In this document: positions 1 to 8,628 of the stretch, in pieces
Position numbering within the stretch: position 1 is the stretch's first letter
How the letters are laid out: each line of letters begins with the position of its first letter
Source: Lachnospiraceae bacterium
GTDB taxonomy: Bacteria > Bacillota > Clostridia > Lachnospirales > Lachnospiraceae
Reading direction: 5' to 3'
Assembly: GCA_017525525.1 (NCBI GenBank)
Contig: JAFXSQ010000023.1
Coordinates: 1-59,919, forward strand
Length of the DNA: 59,919 nt
The notes under the pieces: generated by a model
Database searches by the model: none
Told to the model about the DNA's origin: nothing
Seen by the model: only the letters and a program-made list of their open reading frames with translations
Position numbers and translations under genes: made by a program

Positions 1-134
1 AAAAACGTCATAATTTTTGGCATCTCTAAAACAAGAAAGACCACTATTCACCGACAATAGCATCGGTCTGTTTAAGGTACTCAATTTTTACAGTATAGAA
101 GGCAAATGAGCCTCAATGACATAATTCTAAGCAT
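1..134. other. No gene recognised at left edge
   Basis: AT-rich sequence before the first terminator. Reading both strands gives only short open stretches broken by stops. One minus-strand stretch could be the last codons of a gene lost to decay, but I cannot assign it. Confidence 0.3.
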
Positions 135-188
135 AAAAAAGGGGCCTCGCCCAGATGATTTAATCATCTAAAGCGACAGCCCCTTTTT
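135..188. terminator. Bidirectional intrinsic terminator
   Basis: An A-run followed by GGGGC pairs with GCCCC followed by a T-run, and the loop holds a second small palindrome (GATGATTTAATCATC, 154-168). A-run and T-run on opposite sides allow use on either strand. It separates the left edge from the small ORFs that follow. Confidence 0.75.
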
Positions 189-228
189 GTTATAATCGTA
201 TTATGAAAGGAGGAGAGGTATTAAGAAA

Positions 229-402
229 ATGAAACTAAAGCAGTGGTTAAGAGAGCATAAACAGATGACGTACAAGGAGTACAAGGCGCTCCCTGAAGAA
301 GACCGTTGGGAGATGGAGAGAGAATTCCATAGCTTTAACCGGAGCTTGCAGATAAAAGAGGCAAAACAGGCTTCCGGGGCTAAAGATGGTGTTAAATGGT
401 GA
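229..402 (+). CDS. Small hypothetical protein, 57 aa
   Basis: The ORF starts at an ATG preceded by a strong AGGAGAGG site at 210-217. The product is short, highly charged and probably helical (starts MKLKQWLREH, with a central MTYKEYKALPEEDRW stretch). Similar tiny charged proteins occur in accessory regions of Clostridia, but I know no function. The next small ORF starts directly after its stop, so the two look co-transcribed. No membrane segment or metal motif is visible. It is listed because of the ribosome site and the coding-like charge pattern. Confidence 0.55.
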   Translation: MKLKQWLREHKQMTYKEYKALPEEDRWEMEREFHSFNRSLQIKEAKQASGAKDGVKW

Positions 403-531
403 ATGATGACCGAAGAGGAATGGCAAAAAAGCAAAGAACAAGCAACAAAAGAAAAGAAACGATATGAAGCTAATTTGAAGATTGGTGGGATTGATGAACG
501 TGGTAATTACACAGCGCTACATCATAGATGA
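403..531 (+). CDS. Small hypothetical protein, 42 aa
   Basis: This ORF begins immediately after the stop of the 57-aa ORF, which suggests translational coupling. The product is Lys/Glu-rich (MMTEEEWQKS start) and has no recognised motif. It could be the intact partner of the upstream ORF or the start of a truncated gene, since decayed sequence follows at once. Confidence 0.4.
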   Translation: MMTEEEWQKSKEQATKEKKRYEANLKIGGIDERGNYTALHHR

Positions 532-609
532 GTTTAATAAAGAGAATAAGTAGTGATATACGTATAGAGGCTTGCGGAGAGACTTATTTTTCGGCGCATC
601 TTTGCTTGA

Positions 610-1125
610 TCCAAGTATGGGCTCGATTGTAAGCTGTATAATGAAGAATATGTAGATGCTACATGGGAAACTTGTACACTTCGTAAGTGGCTGAACAGTG
701 ATTTTATAAATGATGCATTCAATGCGGATGAGAAGAACAAGATATGTAAGGTTACTATAAACACTCCGGATAATGCAGAATTTGAAACTCAGGGCGGTAA
801 CAAGACACAGGATAAGGTTTTTCTTTTATGCATAGATGAAGCAAAAGAGCTTTTGGAGGATTGTGTCACCGATGTTTGTCAGCCTACGGAGTATGCAATA
901 TCGAAGGGAGCTGATATCGAAGATGGGTATTGCTACTGGTGGTTGCGGTCGCCCGGCGATTATCAGTTTCGTGCAGCATGTATCGCCTATAGTGGCTTTG
1001 TGGACAGGTGGGGTTACGCTGTGGATGCGTTTGGCGATAACGCCAATTTGATCGCGGATGGCTTAGATCCTGATATCAAAGTCGTCTATTGTGCGGTTCG
1101 TCCTGCTATGCTTATTAATCTTTAA
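610..1125 (+). pseudogene. Decayed DUF6273-type protein gene
   Basis: One frame is open from 610 to the stop at 1123-1125 and reads like the C-terminal two thirds of a DUF6273 protein: a KYGLDCKLYNEEY stretch, then TWETCTLRKWLNS, then the hallmark YWWLRSPGD and a closing AVRPAML. There is no start codon with a ribosome site. An in-frame TGA lies at 607-609, and the similarity appears to continue upstream in another frame (around 593-609), so a frameshift plus loss of the N-terminus has occurred. The family is usually cell-surface or repeat-containing and has a C-type-lectin-like C-terminal domain. Not expected to be functional. Confidence 0.65.
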
Positions 1126-1199
1126 TCGTTAATCTTCTAATCTGTTATCATCTAATAAGCCGCTTGCGGCGTAACCAGCGTCCCGAAGGAACGCATAAA

Positions 1200-1253
1200 C
1201 ATGGGACAGTTCTGTGTCTTACCGAAAGCGGTTTGACTTGGAACTGTCCCGTG
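1200..1253. repeat. GGGACAGTTC inverted repeat
   Basis: CATGGGACAGTTC at 1200-1212 is matched by GAACTGTCCCGTG at 1241-1253, with one G-T mismatch and a 28-base loop. The GGGACAGTTC word is common around REP-type (Y1) transposase elements in many bacteria. No transposase is present, so this may be a leftover or a non-autonomous element. The surrounding 1126-1402 holds no gene. Confidence 0.5.
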
Positions 1254-1402
1254 GTTTAATGTGTAGAGTTATTGTTTATAAGCAATAATGCATATGTGTT
1301 TGGCTTTGTCAGAAAGCTGAGAGCCTTTGTCTGCGAGTTGCGATTATGTTTGTTTCAGTAAGCTCCGCTTTAAGAGACTAGGAGTGTCATCCGTTGAGAT
1401 TG

Positions 1403-2455
1403 CTATATCCATATTCTGATAATATCGCCGAACCTGGGCAACTTGAGTGAAAGATATCCGTATCTTGAACCGTCGACAAGGCCCTTTTTAATTAGCCTGT
1501 CACGATAGACTGCCATATTTCCTGAGGTCATGGACAGAGTATCACGAATTTCTTCTACTTTAACGGTTCCTCTTTCAGAGATTATTGCGATAATGTCTTT
1601 TTCTTTCGGGGATAATTCAAACCATAGCTTTTCGTATACATATTCTTCTAGCAGTCCGTCGTATTCGGAAATCAGATCCTCAATGGTGCCGGAAGATTTT
1701 TTCTTTATGAATTTGTTCCAATAGATGTAGCCAAGTACCTGATAAGCAAATGCATAGCCACAGGTCAGCTTTGCCATTTGATCTGCTTTGACGCGGTCGA
1801 CTTTCAATACTGATTCGTAGCTTCGGGAGATAGCGTTCAGGCTTAACGGCTCGAGAGCTATCTTGGGAGCGCGGTATAAAAAGGTTAGTGTTTTTTCGTT
1901 TTGAAGATTGTAAATATTATCATATAGACCGGTCATCAGTAAAAAAACAGGTAACTTTTGACGTACAAGAATTTGGAAAACGCCAGCAAAATATTTCACG
2001 CTATCGTTTTTTACGATTTCATCTATTGTAATTAAGACTTTGCGGCCTTTCTTTTTAATCTGTTCCAACATCTTTTCAATGGCTGTATCTATGTCGAATA
2101 TCTGGTTGGCTGTGTCAATATGAACACCGAGTCCAAAAGCTGAAAGATCGAGTTTTGCGCTCGTAAACAGTTTTTTTAGCTCGGGTATGCTGTACAGCTT
2201 TGCTGCTATGGAATGGAGTATGTCCGAATCCGGAGTAACACTTATTACTATCCAGTCCTTCTTTTGAGAAAAGCTATCGGATATATCTGCGAGCATAACA
2301 GTTTTTCCGGAACCTCGAACGCCGGATATCATATATACATGAGCTGTGGGCGTATCGCCGGAAAAAGAATCAATTATCTCGTTAATCTGTTGATGTCTGG
2401 ATATGTACTGGGATGGCTCTTCGCCAAAAGACAGTGTAAATGGATTTGAAAGCAT
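1403..2455 (-). CDS. AAA ATPase with C-terminal winged helix
   Basis: A 350-aa P-loop ATPase of the archaeal-ATPase/STAND-like kind. Walker A is GVRGSGKT (residues 45-52); Walker B is VLITIDE with Asp145-Glu146. The C-terminal quarter (about 270-340) reads as a winged helix (ELSPKEKDIIAII, then VEEIRDTL and RLIKKGLV), so DNA binding is likely. The start at 2455 has a GGAGG site six bases upstream. It is transcribed away from a metallopeptidase-like gene at 2687, across a gap full of TTATAAC repeats that this protein may itself bind. Such ATPases occur as solitary accessory genes, some linked to toxin or defence loci. The exact role is unknown. Confidence 0.8.
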   Translation of the reverse strand: MLSNPFTLSFGEEPSQYISRHQQINEIIDSFSGDTPTAHVYMISGVRGSGKTVMLADISDSFSQKKDWIVISVTPDSDILHSIAAKLYSIPELKKLFTSAKLDLSAFGLGVHIDTANQIFDIDTAIEKMLEQIKKKGRKVLITIDEIVKNDSVKYFAGVFQILVRQKLPVFLLMTGLYDNIYNLQNEKTLTFLYRAPKIALEPLSLNAISRSYESVLKVDRVKADQMAKLTCGYAFAYQVLGYIYWNKFIKKKSSGTIEDLISEYDGLLEEYVYEKLWFELSPKEKDIIAIISERGTVKVEEIRDTLSMTSGNMAVYRDRLIKKGLVDGSRYGYLSLKLPRFGDIIRIWI

Positions 2456-2474
2456 GGCACCCTCCTGATCTGAT

Positions 2475-2550
2475 TTATAACTTTTTGTGCGATTTATAAC
2501 TTGTTATAATTTGTTATAACGTTTGTTTGCATTTTATAACTTGTTATAAC
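2475..2550. promoter_or_regulatory. Phased TTATAAC repeat cluster
   Basis: The heptamer TTATAAC (once TTATAAT) occurs at 2475, 2494, 2504, 2514, 2534 and 2544. Five copies sit on a strict 10-base grid, with one grid position (2524) empty, so all face the same side of the helix. TTATAA is itself palindromic, so the sites read on both strands. The cluster starts 20 bases before the ATPase start codon and covers its likely promoter, suggesting cooperative autoregulation. Confidence 0.65.
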
Positions 2551-2616
2551 TTTTGTCAACTGTAGTCATAAACAGACAGGGAGCAGAAAATAAGAAAAAT
2601 GAGGGATGGTTTCTGA

Positions 2617-2645
2617 TTGACGGCATTCCGATAAAATAGTATAAT
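2617..2645 (+). promoter_or_regulatory. Sigma-A promoter of the metallopeptidase-like gene
   Basis: TTGACG (2617-2622), a 17-base spacer and a perfect TATAAT (2640-2645). Transcription would begin near 2652, which makes the upstream ATG at 2654 unlikely as a start and favours 2687. Confidence 0.8.
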
Positions 2646-2686
2646 ACAAGGCGATGATATTTTGCTTTGATTGGGAGAAAAATGAA

Positions 2687-3913
2687 ATGAACAATAAAAA
2701 AGCTGAGATAATTAAAGCATTACAGATTACGGATGAAGATGTTAAAGAACTGTTATGCCCTTCGGCAAAGTCTGTTCAACCAAGGGATATGATTGTGAAG
2801 ATGTATGCTAAAAGAAAAATGGCAGGTTTTGCTACGCGGTATTATATGAGGAGTGCGGTGCCGCCGAGCTTTCGGCTGTCTGTTGACGGAAGTATGTACG
2901 ATAAAACTGATTTGAAAGATGAGTTAAATTGCAGGTTTGGCTATTTGTATAATGGTGAGACTGCCAAGGAAGTATCAGTTCTCGAAGCTTGGAGAGATAA
3001 CGAGAAAGAGGTTAAGGACATCTATAAGAGCCTGGAAACAGATATTGCTAAAGGTTTTTTTATAGGACAATCACCTATAATATGGTTAAGGTTTTCTGAT
3101 GGCTGTTTATTGTTTACTGCGTCAGGCCACAAGGATTATGAAAAAGATGATGCTTCAAAAACACTCTTCTTTTTCAACGAAGCTTCATGGCTTTTGAAAC
3201 AGAAAAACGACCAGGTCGATGAAGATATCAATAAAGCTTTAGAGATAATAAACCAAAAGATTAAATGGAATCAGGAACAGGATACTATTGCAAAGCTGAT
3301 TTCTAAGATGCCTTTAGGCTGGACTGTTCCGGTGGAGATTGATGAGACCAAAGGTTTAGAGGAGCGTAAGAAAGGGCTTACCGGGGATGATAAAGTAAAT
3401 GAATTGATAGATGTTTTTGGATGCTATGAGAATGAAAAGAACGAGTCTGTAAATAATTCAGAATACCCAACAGATTACAAGTCGAAAATCATATTATATA
3501 CCAAGGCTATCCGCGAGTATCGTGATTTGCTGAATCCTGATATAGATATACAACACATGTATGCCTATGTATTAGCACATGAGTTGTTCCACGCTCGTCA
3601 GGATTTTGAAGTAGGTTTGATGCACAGCTTTGACAGATTAAACAAGAACAATGATAATACGCTCATAGTACAGACGGAAACCCTTGCGGAGTTTTTTGCC
3701 TTAAGATTCGTAAAGAAAGAATTAAAAGATGATCTTTTGTTTGAGGAGCTATGCAGATCCAGAAGTAAAGAATTGCTTGATGATTCTCCATGCAAAAGAT
3801 ATGCTGAAGCTTTGAATAAGTACGGAGATATAAAGAGCGACAAAGCGTTTGACGGTTTTCGAAAGGCGCTTGATGACTGGACAGATAAAATGATAGAAGA
3901 GTGCTATTCTTAG
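2687..3913 (+). CDS. HExxH metallopeptidase-like protein
   Basis: A 408-aa protein from the ATG at 2687, chosen because GGGAG lies 11 bases upstream and the predicted transcript starts at about 2652. A zinc-peptidase signature AHELFHARQD is at residues 297-306 from this start, followed about 40 residues later by ETLAEFFALRF, whose Glu could be the third metal ligand (gluzincin/IrrE-like pattern). The N-terminal 200 residues are not recognised. No signal peptide is seen, so it should act in the cytoplasm. It is divergent from the AAA ATPase gene, a pairing that suggests a two-part regulatory or stress/defence unit. Peptidase activity is inferred from the motif only. Confidence 0.7.
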   Translation: MNNKKAEIIKALQITDEDVKELLCPSAKSVQPRDMIVKMYAKRKMAGFATRYYMRSAVPPSFRLSVDGSMYDKTDLKDELNCRFGYLYNGETAKEVSVLEAWRDNEKEVKDIYKSLETDIAKGFFIGQSPIIWLRFSDGCLLFTASGHKDYEKDDASKTLFFFNEASWLLKQKNDQVDEDINKALEIINQKIKWNQEQDTIAKLISKMPLGWTVPVEIDETKGLEERKKGLTGDDKVNELIDVFGCYENEKNESVNNSEYPTDYKSKIILYTKAIREYRDLLNPDIDIQHMYAYVLAHELFHARQDFEVGLMHSFDRLNKNNDNTLIVQTETLAEFFALRFVKKELKDDLLFEELCRSRSKELLDDSPCKRYAEALNKYGDIKSDKAFDGFRKALDDWTDKMIEECYS

Positions 3914-3977
3914 ATATGATAAAACTTTGTGGAAGGTTGATTGAAAAATAATAAATAGAGATTTAGTTGTAAAGAGC

Positions 3978-4006
3978 GGACTGCGCATTATTGCGCAGTC
4001 CTTTTT
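3978..4006 (+). terminator. Intrinsic terminator
   Basis: The perfect stem GGACTGCGCA / TGCGCAGTCC is followed by TTTTT. It ends the metallopeptidase-like transcript and separates it from the vWA/MoxR cluster. Confidence 0.9.
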
Positions 4007-4045
4007 GTTATGCTGATATCACAAAGAAGAGAGGAGTGAAGGACT

Positions 4046-5581
4046 ATGATCAAAACTTATATAAAACCGCCGTTCAAGTATTTTAACCTGACTGAGAAGG
4101 GTGTGAATGCGGTGATGGATGAGCCCGGCCTCGGCAATAATTCCGACAAAGTAAACAGGTTTTCTTTTTTTGAAAAGTGTGAGAACACTATCACGAGCTT
4201 TCATATGAATTGCATAATAGATGACCTGAAGAAGGAGTTCATCGAGGGTGTAGCCGCCTTGGGGGACAATACATCTCTTATAAAGAAGGTTCTTTCCGCG
4301 CCGGAGAAGAACGGTATAAATCCGGAGGATAAGCTTATGCTCTGCCGGAAGAACACTGAGGAAAAGGAGGAATTAACCATTCTTTACGGCTGTCCGATGG
4401 CGCTTGCGGCATATATGGGCGACAATGGACTGATGAATTCGCTGAAAGCGGCAGGCTTTGACTGGAGAGTAAATGATTGTGTTGAGGTTATTAATGTTAG
4501 TGATGCGCGCGCTCCGGGAAAAGAGAAAGAGATAATAGGTTACCTTAAGCTTCGCAATCCGGATTTCGCCCTGATTTTTCTTGAGCTGTCAGAGGCTAAG
4601 AGGGACGAGATCATGGATGAGATGTACAGCACAGAGCATGGGCCGCTCATCTTCGGGGAGGAGATAATTACGATTATTTCCTCGAACAGACACAATCCTT
4701 TGGGATATTATTTCAAAAAGCATCCGAAAAATGGGAACGGTGATCGCCACTGCATAATCAATATCCGGAAGGCTGTAAATGAGATTATAAGGAGAAATGA
4801 GGAGTGTTATGAGCCGGGCAAGGCCCCGGTATATGTGGATATCAGCTCAGTGGCTGCTCATGTAAATGGCTCCAATACCGGTGGATATAATATGGTCCGT
4901 GAATATGATTTCGGAATCGGAACGGCCGCTTACTTCTATGAGGTGGAGGCAAGAAGGATGGTGATACCATTCCTGAAGCTGCTTAATAGGGGGGAGTATT
5001 CCTTATGGAAGGACGGCGGTGATTACAGAACAGAATTCTATGATCCTTTTGGCAATAATGTGATTTCTGATGTAAAAACTGTTCAGGGCATCAGATGGGA
5101 AAGTGAAGATGAGCTTTTTGAAAAGCTTTTAAGCTGCTTTGTGGGACGTGGTGACAGGTATTCACTGAATGGCGGTTTGATGTCGGGCGTGTCAAAGCTT
5201 TGTGACACGGATGCCAAAAAAGCTTGTCTGATAAAGACGGAGCTGGTGCATATCAGCGGTTCACTTCTGTTTACGGTGGAGGAGGAAATGGAGAGGGAGG
5301 TTAAATCCCTGCGCCGAATCATAAGAGAATGGAAGTGGAACACAATCAAAATGATAGATGAGGTATGGGAGGTGACGGAGATAGAAGAAGAGGAGCCTTT
5401 CGGTTTCCATGATCCTTTTGCCGGACATTTATCAGGACAGGGTTTTACGGCGTCGGATCTGCTGAGGCTTATAAAAACACTTAGGAATGCCCCTGTGACA
5501 CTCAGCGCAAAGAGCGAGAAGGCCATGAACCTTATGTGCAATGCATACATGCAGAACCGACTGGATTTCTTTGAAATATAA
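4046..5581 (+). CDS. Ankyrin-like protein leading the vWA/MoxR cluster (frameshifted)
   Basis: A 511-aa ORF preceded by GAGAGGAGTG. Most of it is not recognised. Residues about 111-140 (YGCPMALAAYMGDNG and on) match an ankyrin-like repeat. It stops at 5579-5581, but the next 200 bases stay open in another frame, continue naturally from FFEI, and end in TGA at 5788-5790, overlapping the ATG of the next gene (ATGA). A single missing base near 5578 would join the two parts into a 581-aa protein. So this copy is probably truncated by a frameshift, or the sequence has an error. It is the first gene of the vWA/MoxR/CbxX set, and its role there is unknown. Confidence 0.7.
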   Translation: MIKTYIKPPFKYFNLTEKGVNAVMDEPGLGNNSDKVNRFSFFEKCENTITSFHMNCIIDDLKKEFIEGVAALGDNTSLIKKVLSAPEKNGINPEDKLMLCRKNTEEKEELTILYGCPMALAAYMGDNGLMNSLKAAGFDWRVNDCVEVINVSDARAPGKEKEIIGYLKLRNPDFALIFLELSEAKRDEIMDEMYSTEHGPLIFGEEIITIISSNRHNPLGYYFKKHPKNGNGDRHCIINIRKAVNEIIRRNEECYEPGKAPVYVDISSVAAHVNGSNTGGYNMVREYDFGIGTAAYFYEVEARRMVIPFLKLLNRGEYSLWKDGGDYRTEFYDPFGNNVISDVKTVQGIRWESEDELFEKLLSCFVGRGDRYSLNGGLMSGVSKLCDTDAKKACLIKTELVHISGSLLFTVEEEMEREVKSLRRIIREWKWNTIKMIDEVWEVTEIEEEEPFGFHDPFAGHLSGQGFTASDLLRLIKTLRNAPVTLSAKSEKAMNLMCNAYMQNRLDFFEI

Positions 5582-5790
5582 AGGGTGTTAAGGGGAACAA
5601 CAACTGCAAGGAGCTGTGGTCGGAGATAATCAGAGATGAATCGACTGATCATATAGTAGAAGCCATAGAAAAGAACATCATACCGGCAAGCGGGACATAT
5701 GAGCTGGCTATGGAAGCGATAAAGGCAGGGAACATGAACTGTGTCCCGGTTTTGATGGCATATAGCAGAAATAGAGGTGGGGGCAGATGA
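5582..5790 (+). pseudogene. Out-of-frame C-terminal tail of the ankyrin-like gene
   Basis: The frame beginning at 5581 has no start codon at its head. It reads KGVKGNNNCKELW, then an ankyrin-like SGTYELAMEAIKAGN segment, and ends in TGA at 5788-5790. The ATGA overlap with the following vWA gene is the normal junction of coupled genes, strong evidence that the lead gene once ended here and not at 5581. Confidence 0.7.
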
Positions 5791-7256
5791 TTAAGATTAC
5801 GAAGATGACTCCGGTGGATGTAATGAAGCTTGGTCCGGGAGGAAGAAAACTTCATAGGGAAGCCGAGATGAAGATGGTTAAGGCGGTGAAGTCTGTAAAG
5901 CAGCGCTTTCCGGAGTTCATATATCCTTTGGATAAGATGGAGCTTGTGTCGGTTGAGGAGGAGGTAAATGTTTCAACGGACGGTTACCGACTGGTTTACA
6001 ACGTAAAGCAGGTTAAAGAATTGGCCGGTTATGTATGGGGATACACGATAGAGGACCGGATCATACACATTTTGCTTCACGGACTGCTCGGACATTTTGA
6101 GCTGGATGAAAGGTACAGGAAGGACAAGCTGCTTGCATGGAGCTTTATGGATATGGCGGTGGATTTCCTCGGAGGCGAGCTTTACGGACAGACCTCGTAC
6201 ATATCATATTTTGAAAGAATCAACGACATTACCGGACAGGTTAAGAAGGAGCTTTCGCTTAAAGGGCTTAAGGTTGGAGGCAGCAGGATTGCATTCCCTC
6301 ACAGAGTTTATATGGAGGCTTTGGAGAATGAAAAGACAAAGCGGAGGATAAAGTATAACGGAAGTAAGTTTGAGCTTGATAATCACTATGTGTGGAATCT
6401 GCCCGAAGAAAAAGAAAAGAAGAGCAATGCAAGCGGTGGGAAGGGCGCCGGGAAAGAAATCGGCGCTATGGAGATAAATGCAAAAAAAATACGTGCGCTA
6501 TGGGAAGGCGCGAGAGCATTTGCGGGGATAGACAAGGATAAGCTGCTTGTGAAATGCCTGCGCGGGAAAAGGCAGGGGGATACCTTCGGTGACGGGGACT
6601 GCATGGTTAAAGAGGCCGAGGGCAAAGGACTTGATTACTCGGATATGCTTGAGGAGTTTATGTCAATCTCCGAAAAGCCTGATGAGGATCAGGATGCCAT
6701 AGATATTATGCTTTACCAATACGGACTTGATGTGTACGGGGATATGCCTTTGGTGGAGCCGAGAGAAGAGGGAGATGCGCGAAGCCTGCGCACATTGATA
6801 ATAGCGATAGATACGAGTGGTTCGTGCGCGGGCGCGCTGCTGGAGTGCTTCTTAAGGGACACAAGAAAGCTGCTTTCGAACTGTGAAGGAAGGTTTAAGT
6901 TTGATGAGATAATCGTGCTTGAATGTGACGCGAGAATTCAGCATGAGACAAGGATTACAAGGCCGGAGGATATGAATAAGATAAGCCCGAAGATGAGACT
7001 ACAAGGGTTTGGAGGAACGGATTTCAGGCCTGTGTTTGAAAGGGCGGACGAGCTTGAGAAAAAGGGCAGCAGGGTATCGGCGATAATCTATTTCTCGGAC
7101 AGTTATGGGATATTCCCGCAGAAGCCGAGGGAAAATACCTACTTTGTCATAAATGAGGTTAATTTTGAAAGGGGCAGTTACAGGCCATTTAATGAGTCGA
7201 TACCGAAATGGGTAAAGACGGTAAAGCTGCCCACGGGAACAGACAATGATTTATAG
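5787..7256 (+). CDS. vWA protein with degenerate peptidase-like N-terminus (DUF2201/VWA-like)
   Basis: A 489-aa protein with GAGGTGGGGG upstream of the ATG. The N-terminal half resembles the DUF2201 metallopeptidase-like domain, but where HExxH is expected the sequence is HGLLGH (98-103), so the catalytic Glu is replaced by Gly and the second His is displaced. A Lys/Gly-rich linker follows (about 208-228). The C-terminal vWA domain has a complete MIDAS: DTSGS (342-346), Thr411 in GGTDF and Asp438 in FSDSYG. vWA proteins of this type act with MoxR ATPases as metal-ion-dependent adaptors, and the next gene is MoxR-like. The peptidase fold is therefore probably a binding module only. Confidence 0.8.
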   Translation: MIKITKMTPVDVMKLGPGGRKLHREAEMKMVKAVKSVKQRFPEFIYPLDKMELVSVEEEVNVSTDGYRLVYNVKQVKELAGYVWGYTIEDRIIHILLHGLLGHFELDERYRKDKLLAWSFMDMAVDFLGGELYGQTSYISYFERINDITGQVKKELSLKGLKVGGSRIAFPHRVYMEALENEKTKRRIKYNGSKFELDNHYVWNLPEEKEKKSNASGGKGAGKEIGAMEINAKKIRALWEGARAFAGIDKDKLLVKCLRGKRQGDTFGDGDCMVKEAEGKGLDYSDMLEEFMSISEKPDEDQDAIDIMLYQYGLDVYGDMPLVEPREEGDARSLRTLIIAIDTSGSCAGALLECFLRDTRKLLSNCEGRFKFDEIIVLECDARIQHETRITRPEDMNKISPKMRLQGFGGTDFRPVFERADELEKKGSRVSAIIYFSDSYGIFPQKPRENTYFVINEVNFERGSYRPFNESIPKWVKTVKLPTGTDNDL

Positions 7257-7265
7257 GAAAAAATG

Positions 7266-7295
7266 GTGTCATCCTGAGCGTAGCGAAGGATCTTA
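7266..7295 (+). repeat. Short class II extragenic repeat
   Basis: A single arm of the class II repeat family seen elsewhere in the window (TCATCCTGAGCG, then AGCGAAGGATCTTA), ending 25 bases before the MoxR-like start codon. It resembles extragenic repeats found in many bacterial genomes. Confidence 0.7.
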
Positions 7296-7320
7296 GAATA
7301 CGAAAGGACGAGTGATAATT

Positions 7321-8472
7321 ATGAAGGTAACCATAGCAGAGGCAAAGAAGCAGATTAAGAATGCAGTGAGGACATATCTTTACAAGGGGGAGGAAGGGCA
7401 GTATATGATGCCGGCCTTGGGCAGGCTGCCGCTTTACATGGTCGGAAGTCCGGGCATAGGCAAGACTGAGATAGCAAATTCCGTAGCGGAGGAGATGGGA
7501 ATAGGCTTTGTAAGCTTTTCGCTTACACATCACACCAGGAATTCTCTTCTCGGGCTGCCGGTTATAAAGGAGCTTGACGACGGAAGAAAGTATACTGAGT
7601 TCACCATGTCCGAGGTCCTGGCGGCGGTTGAGAAGAGCCACAAGGCAGGACATGAGGAGGGAATACTACTCCTGGATGAGTTCAACAGTATATCCGAGAC
7701 TATAATGCCGGCGATGCTTGCCTTTCTTCAGACCAAGAACATAGGCGAGTTTTATCTTCCGGAGGGCTGGATAATTGTGCTTGCGGGGAATCCGTCGGAG
7801 TACAACCGCAGCGCGAAGGCTCTTGATATGGCGCTTCTCGACAGAGTCAGAAGGCTCGATATAGAGTTTGACGAGGAAGTGTTCGTAGAGTATGCAAAGG
7901 AGAAGAAATTTTATCCTGAGATAGTTGATTTTCTTGAGACGGGCAAGCAGTATTGCTACGTAATGGACCCGAGTAATGATACATCGGAGGCGGTAACTGC
8001 ACGAGGCTGGGAGAATCTGAGCAGGACCATGTATCTGTATGATAAGCTTGAGATTCAGCCGGATCTTGCTATGGTTCAGCAGTTTATAAAGTCTGACCGT
8101 GTGGCGGTTGCATTTCTGGATTATCTTGCATTAAATGAGCTCGGATGCACCAAAAAGGATATAGACAAGATGGTTGAGGGAATAAACCATGAGGCCTATG
8201 CAAAGAAGTGGGGGGAGCTTCCGGCGCGCGCGCTGTGGCTGCTTTCGGATTACCTGGTACGTCTGTTGTCGTCCGTATGCTCGGACAAAAAACGCTCGGC
8301 GATGCTGACGAAGAACTTTGACAATGTGGCTGACTTCATTGAGCTGATGAAGTCATCGGTGCTTAAGGAAAAGTTCTTCTTAAGCATAAGCAAGGAGCAG
8401 GCTATAGTTACGCGCCTGGTTGAGGAAAAGGATGAGGCCTATATCAGACTGTGCGAGGAATTCTACAGATAA
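7321..8472 (+). CDS. MoxR-like AAA+ ATPase
   Basis: A 383-aa AAA+ ATPase. Walker A is GSPGIGKT (42-49); Walker B is ILLLDE with Asp119-Glu120; a GNPSEYN sensor-1-like segment follows. The order and loop sequences fit the MoxR branch. MoxR proteins remodel or insert cofactors into partners, working with vWA proteins such as the product of the preceding gene. I chose ATG 7321 because the AAAGGA site (7303-7308) is too close to the GTG at 7312. It is separated from the CbxX-type gene downstream by a 340-base repeat-filled gap but shares its orientation. Confidence 0.88.
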   Translation: MKVTIAEAKKQIKNAVRTYLYKGEEGQYMMPALGRLPLYMVGSPGIGKTEIANSVAEEMGIGFVSFSLTHHTRNSLLGLPVIKELDDGRKYTEFTMSEVLAAVEKSHKAGHEEGILLLDEFNSISETIMPAMLAFLQTKNIGEFYLPEGWIIVLAGNPSEYNRSAKALDMALLDRVRRLDIEFDEEVFVEYAKEKKFYPEIVDFLETGKQYCYVMDPSNDTSEAVTARGWENLSRTMYLYDKLEIQPDLAMVQQFIKSDRVAVAFLDYLALNELGCTKKDIDKMVEGINHEAYAKKWGELPARALWLLSDYLVRLLSSVCSDKKRSAMLTKNFDNVADFIELMKSSVLKEKFFLSISKEQAIVTRLVEEKDEAYIRLCEEFYR

Positions 8473-8537
8473 AAGATTAATAAAAATCCTTGGGGCTCAT
8501 GCAATATTACAGAGCTTTTTTGGATAGTATATGTGTA

Positions 8538-8622
8538 GGGAGGTGCGATTATGACGAAGTCATAATTTAGCATCGCACCGACCGACTGGGCAGGATTACG
8601 AAGTAATCATGCCGTTACATAT
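8538..8622 (+). repeat. Class I hairpin element, copy 1
   Basis: GGTGCGAT (8542-8549) pairs with ATCGCACC (8572-8579) around an inner ATGAC-gaa-GTCAT hairpin. A second hairpin follows, GGCAGGATTAC-gaa-GTAATCATGCC (8589-8613). The same modules recur 91 bases on. This fills the gap between the MoxR and CbxX genes; no ORF is present. Confidence 0.85.
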
Positions 8623-8628
8623 TTACAA

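Noticed and set aside
7189-7653. 154-aa minus-strand ORF
   Set aside because: It is antisense to the MoxR-like gene and its middle is translation of an extragenic repeat; no ribosome site.
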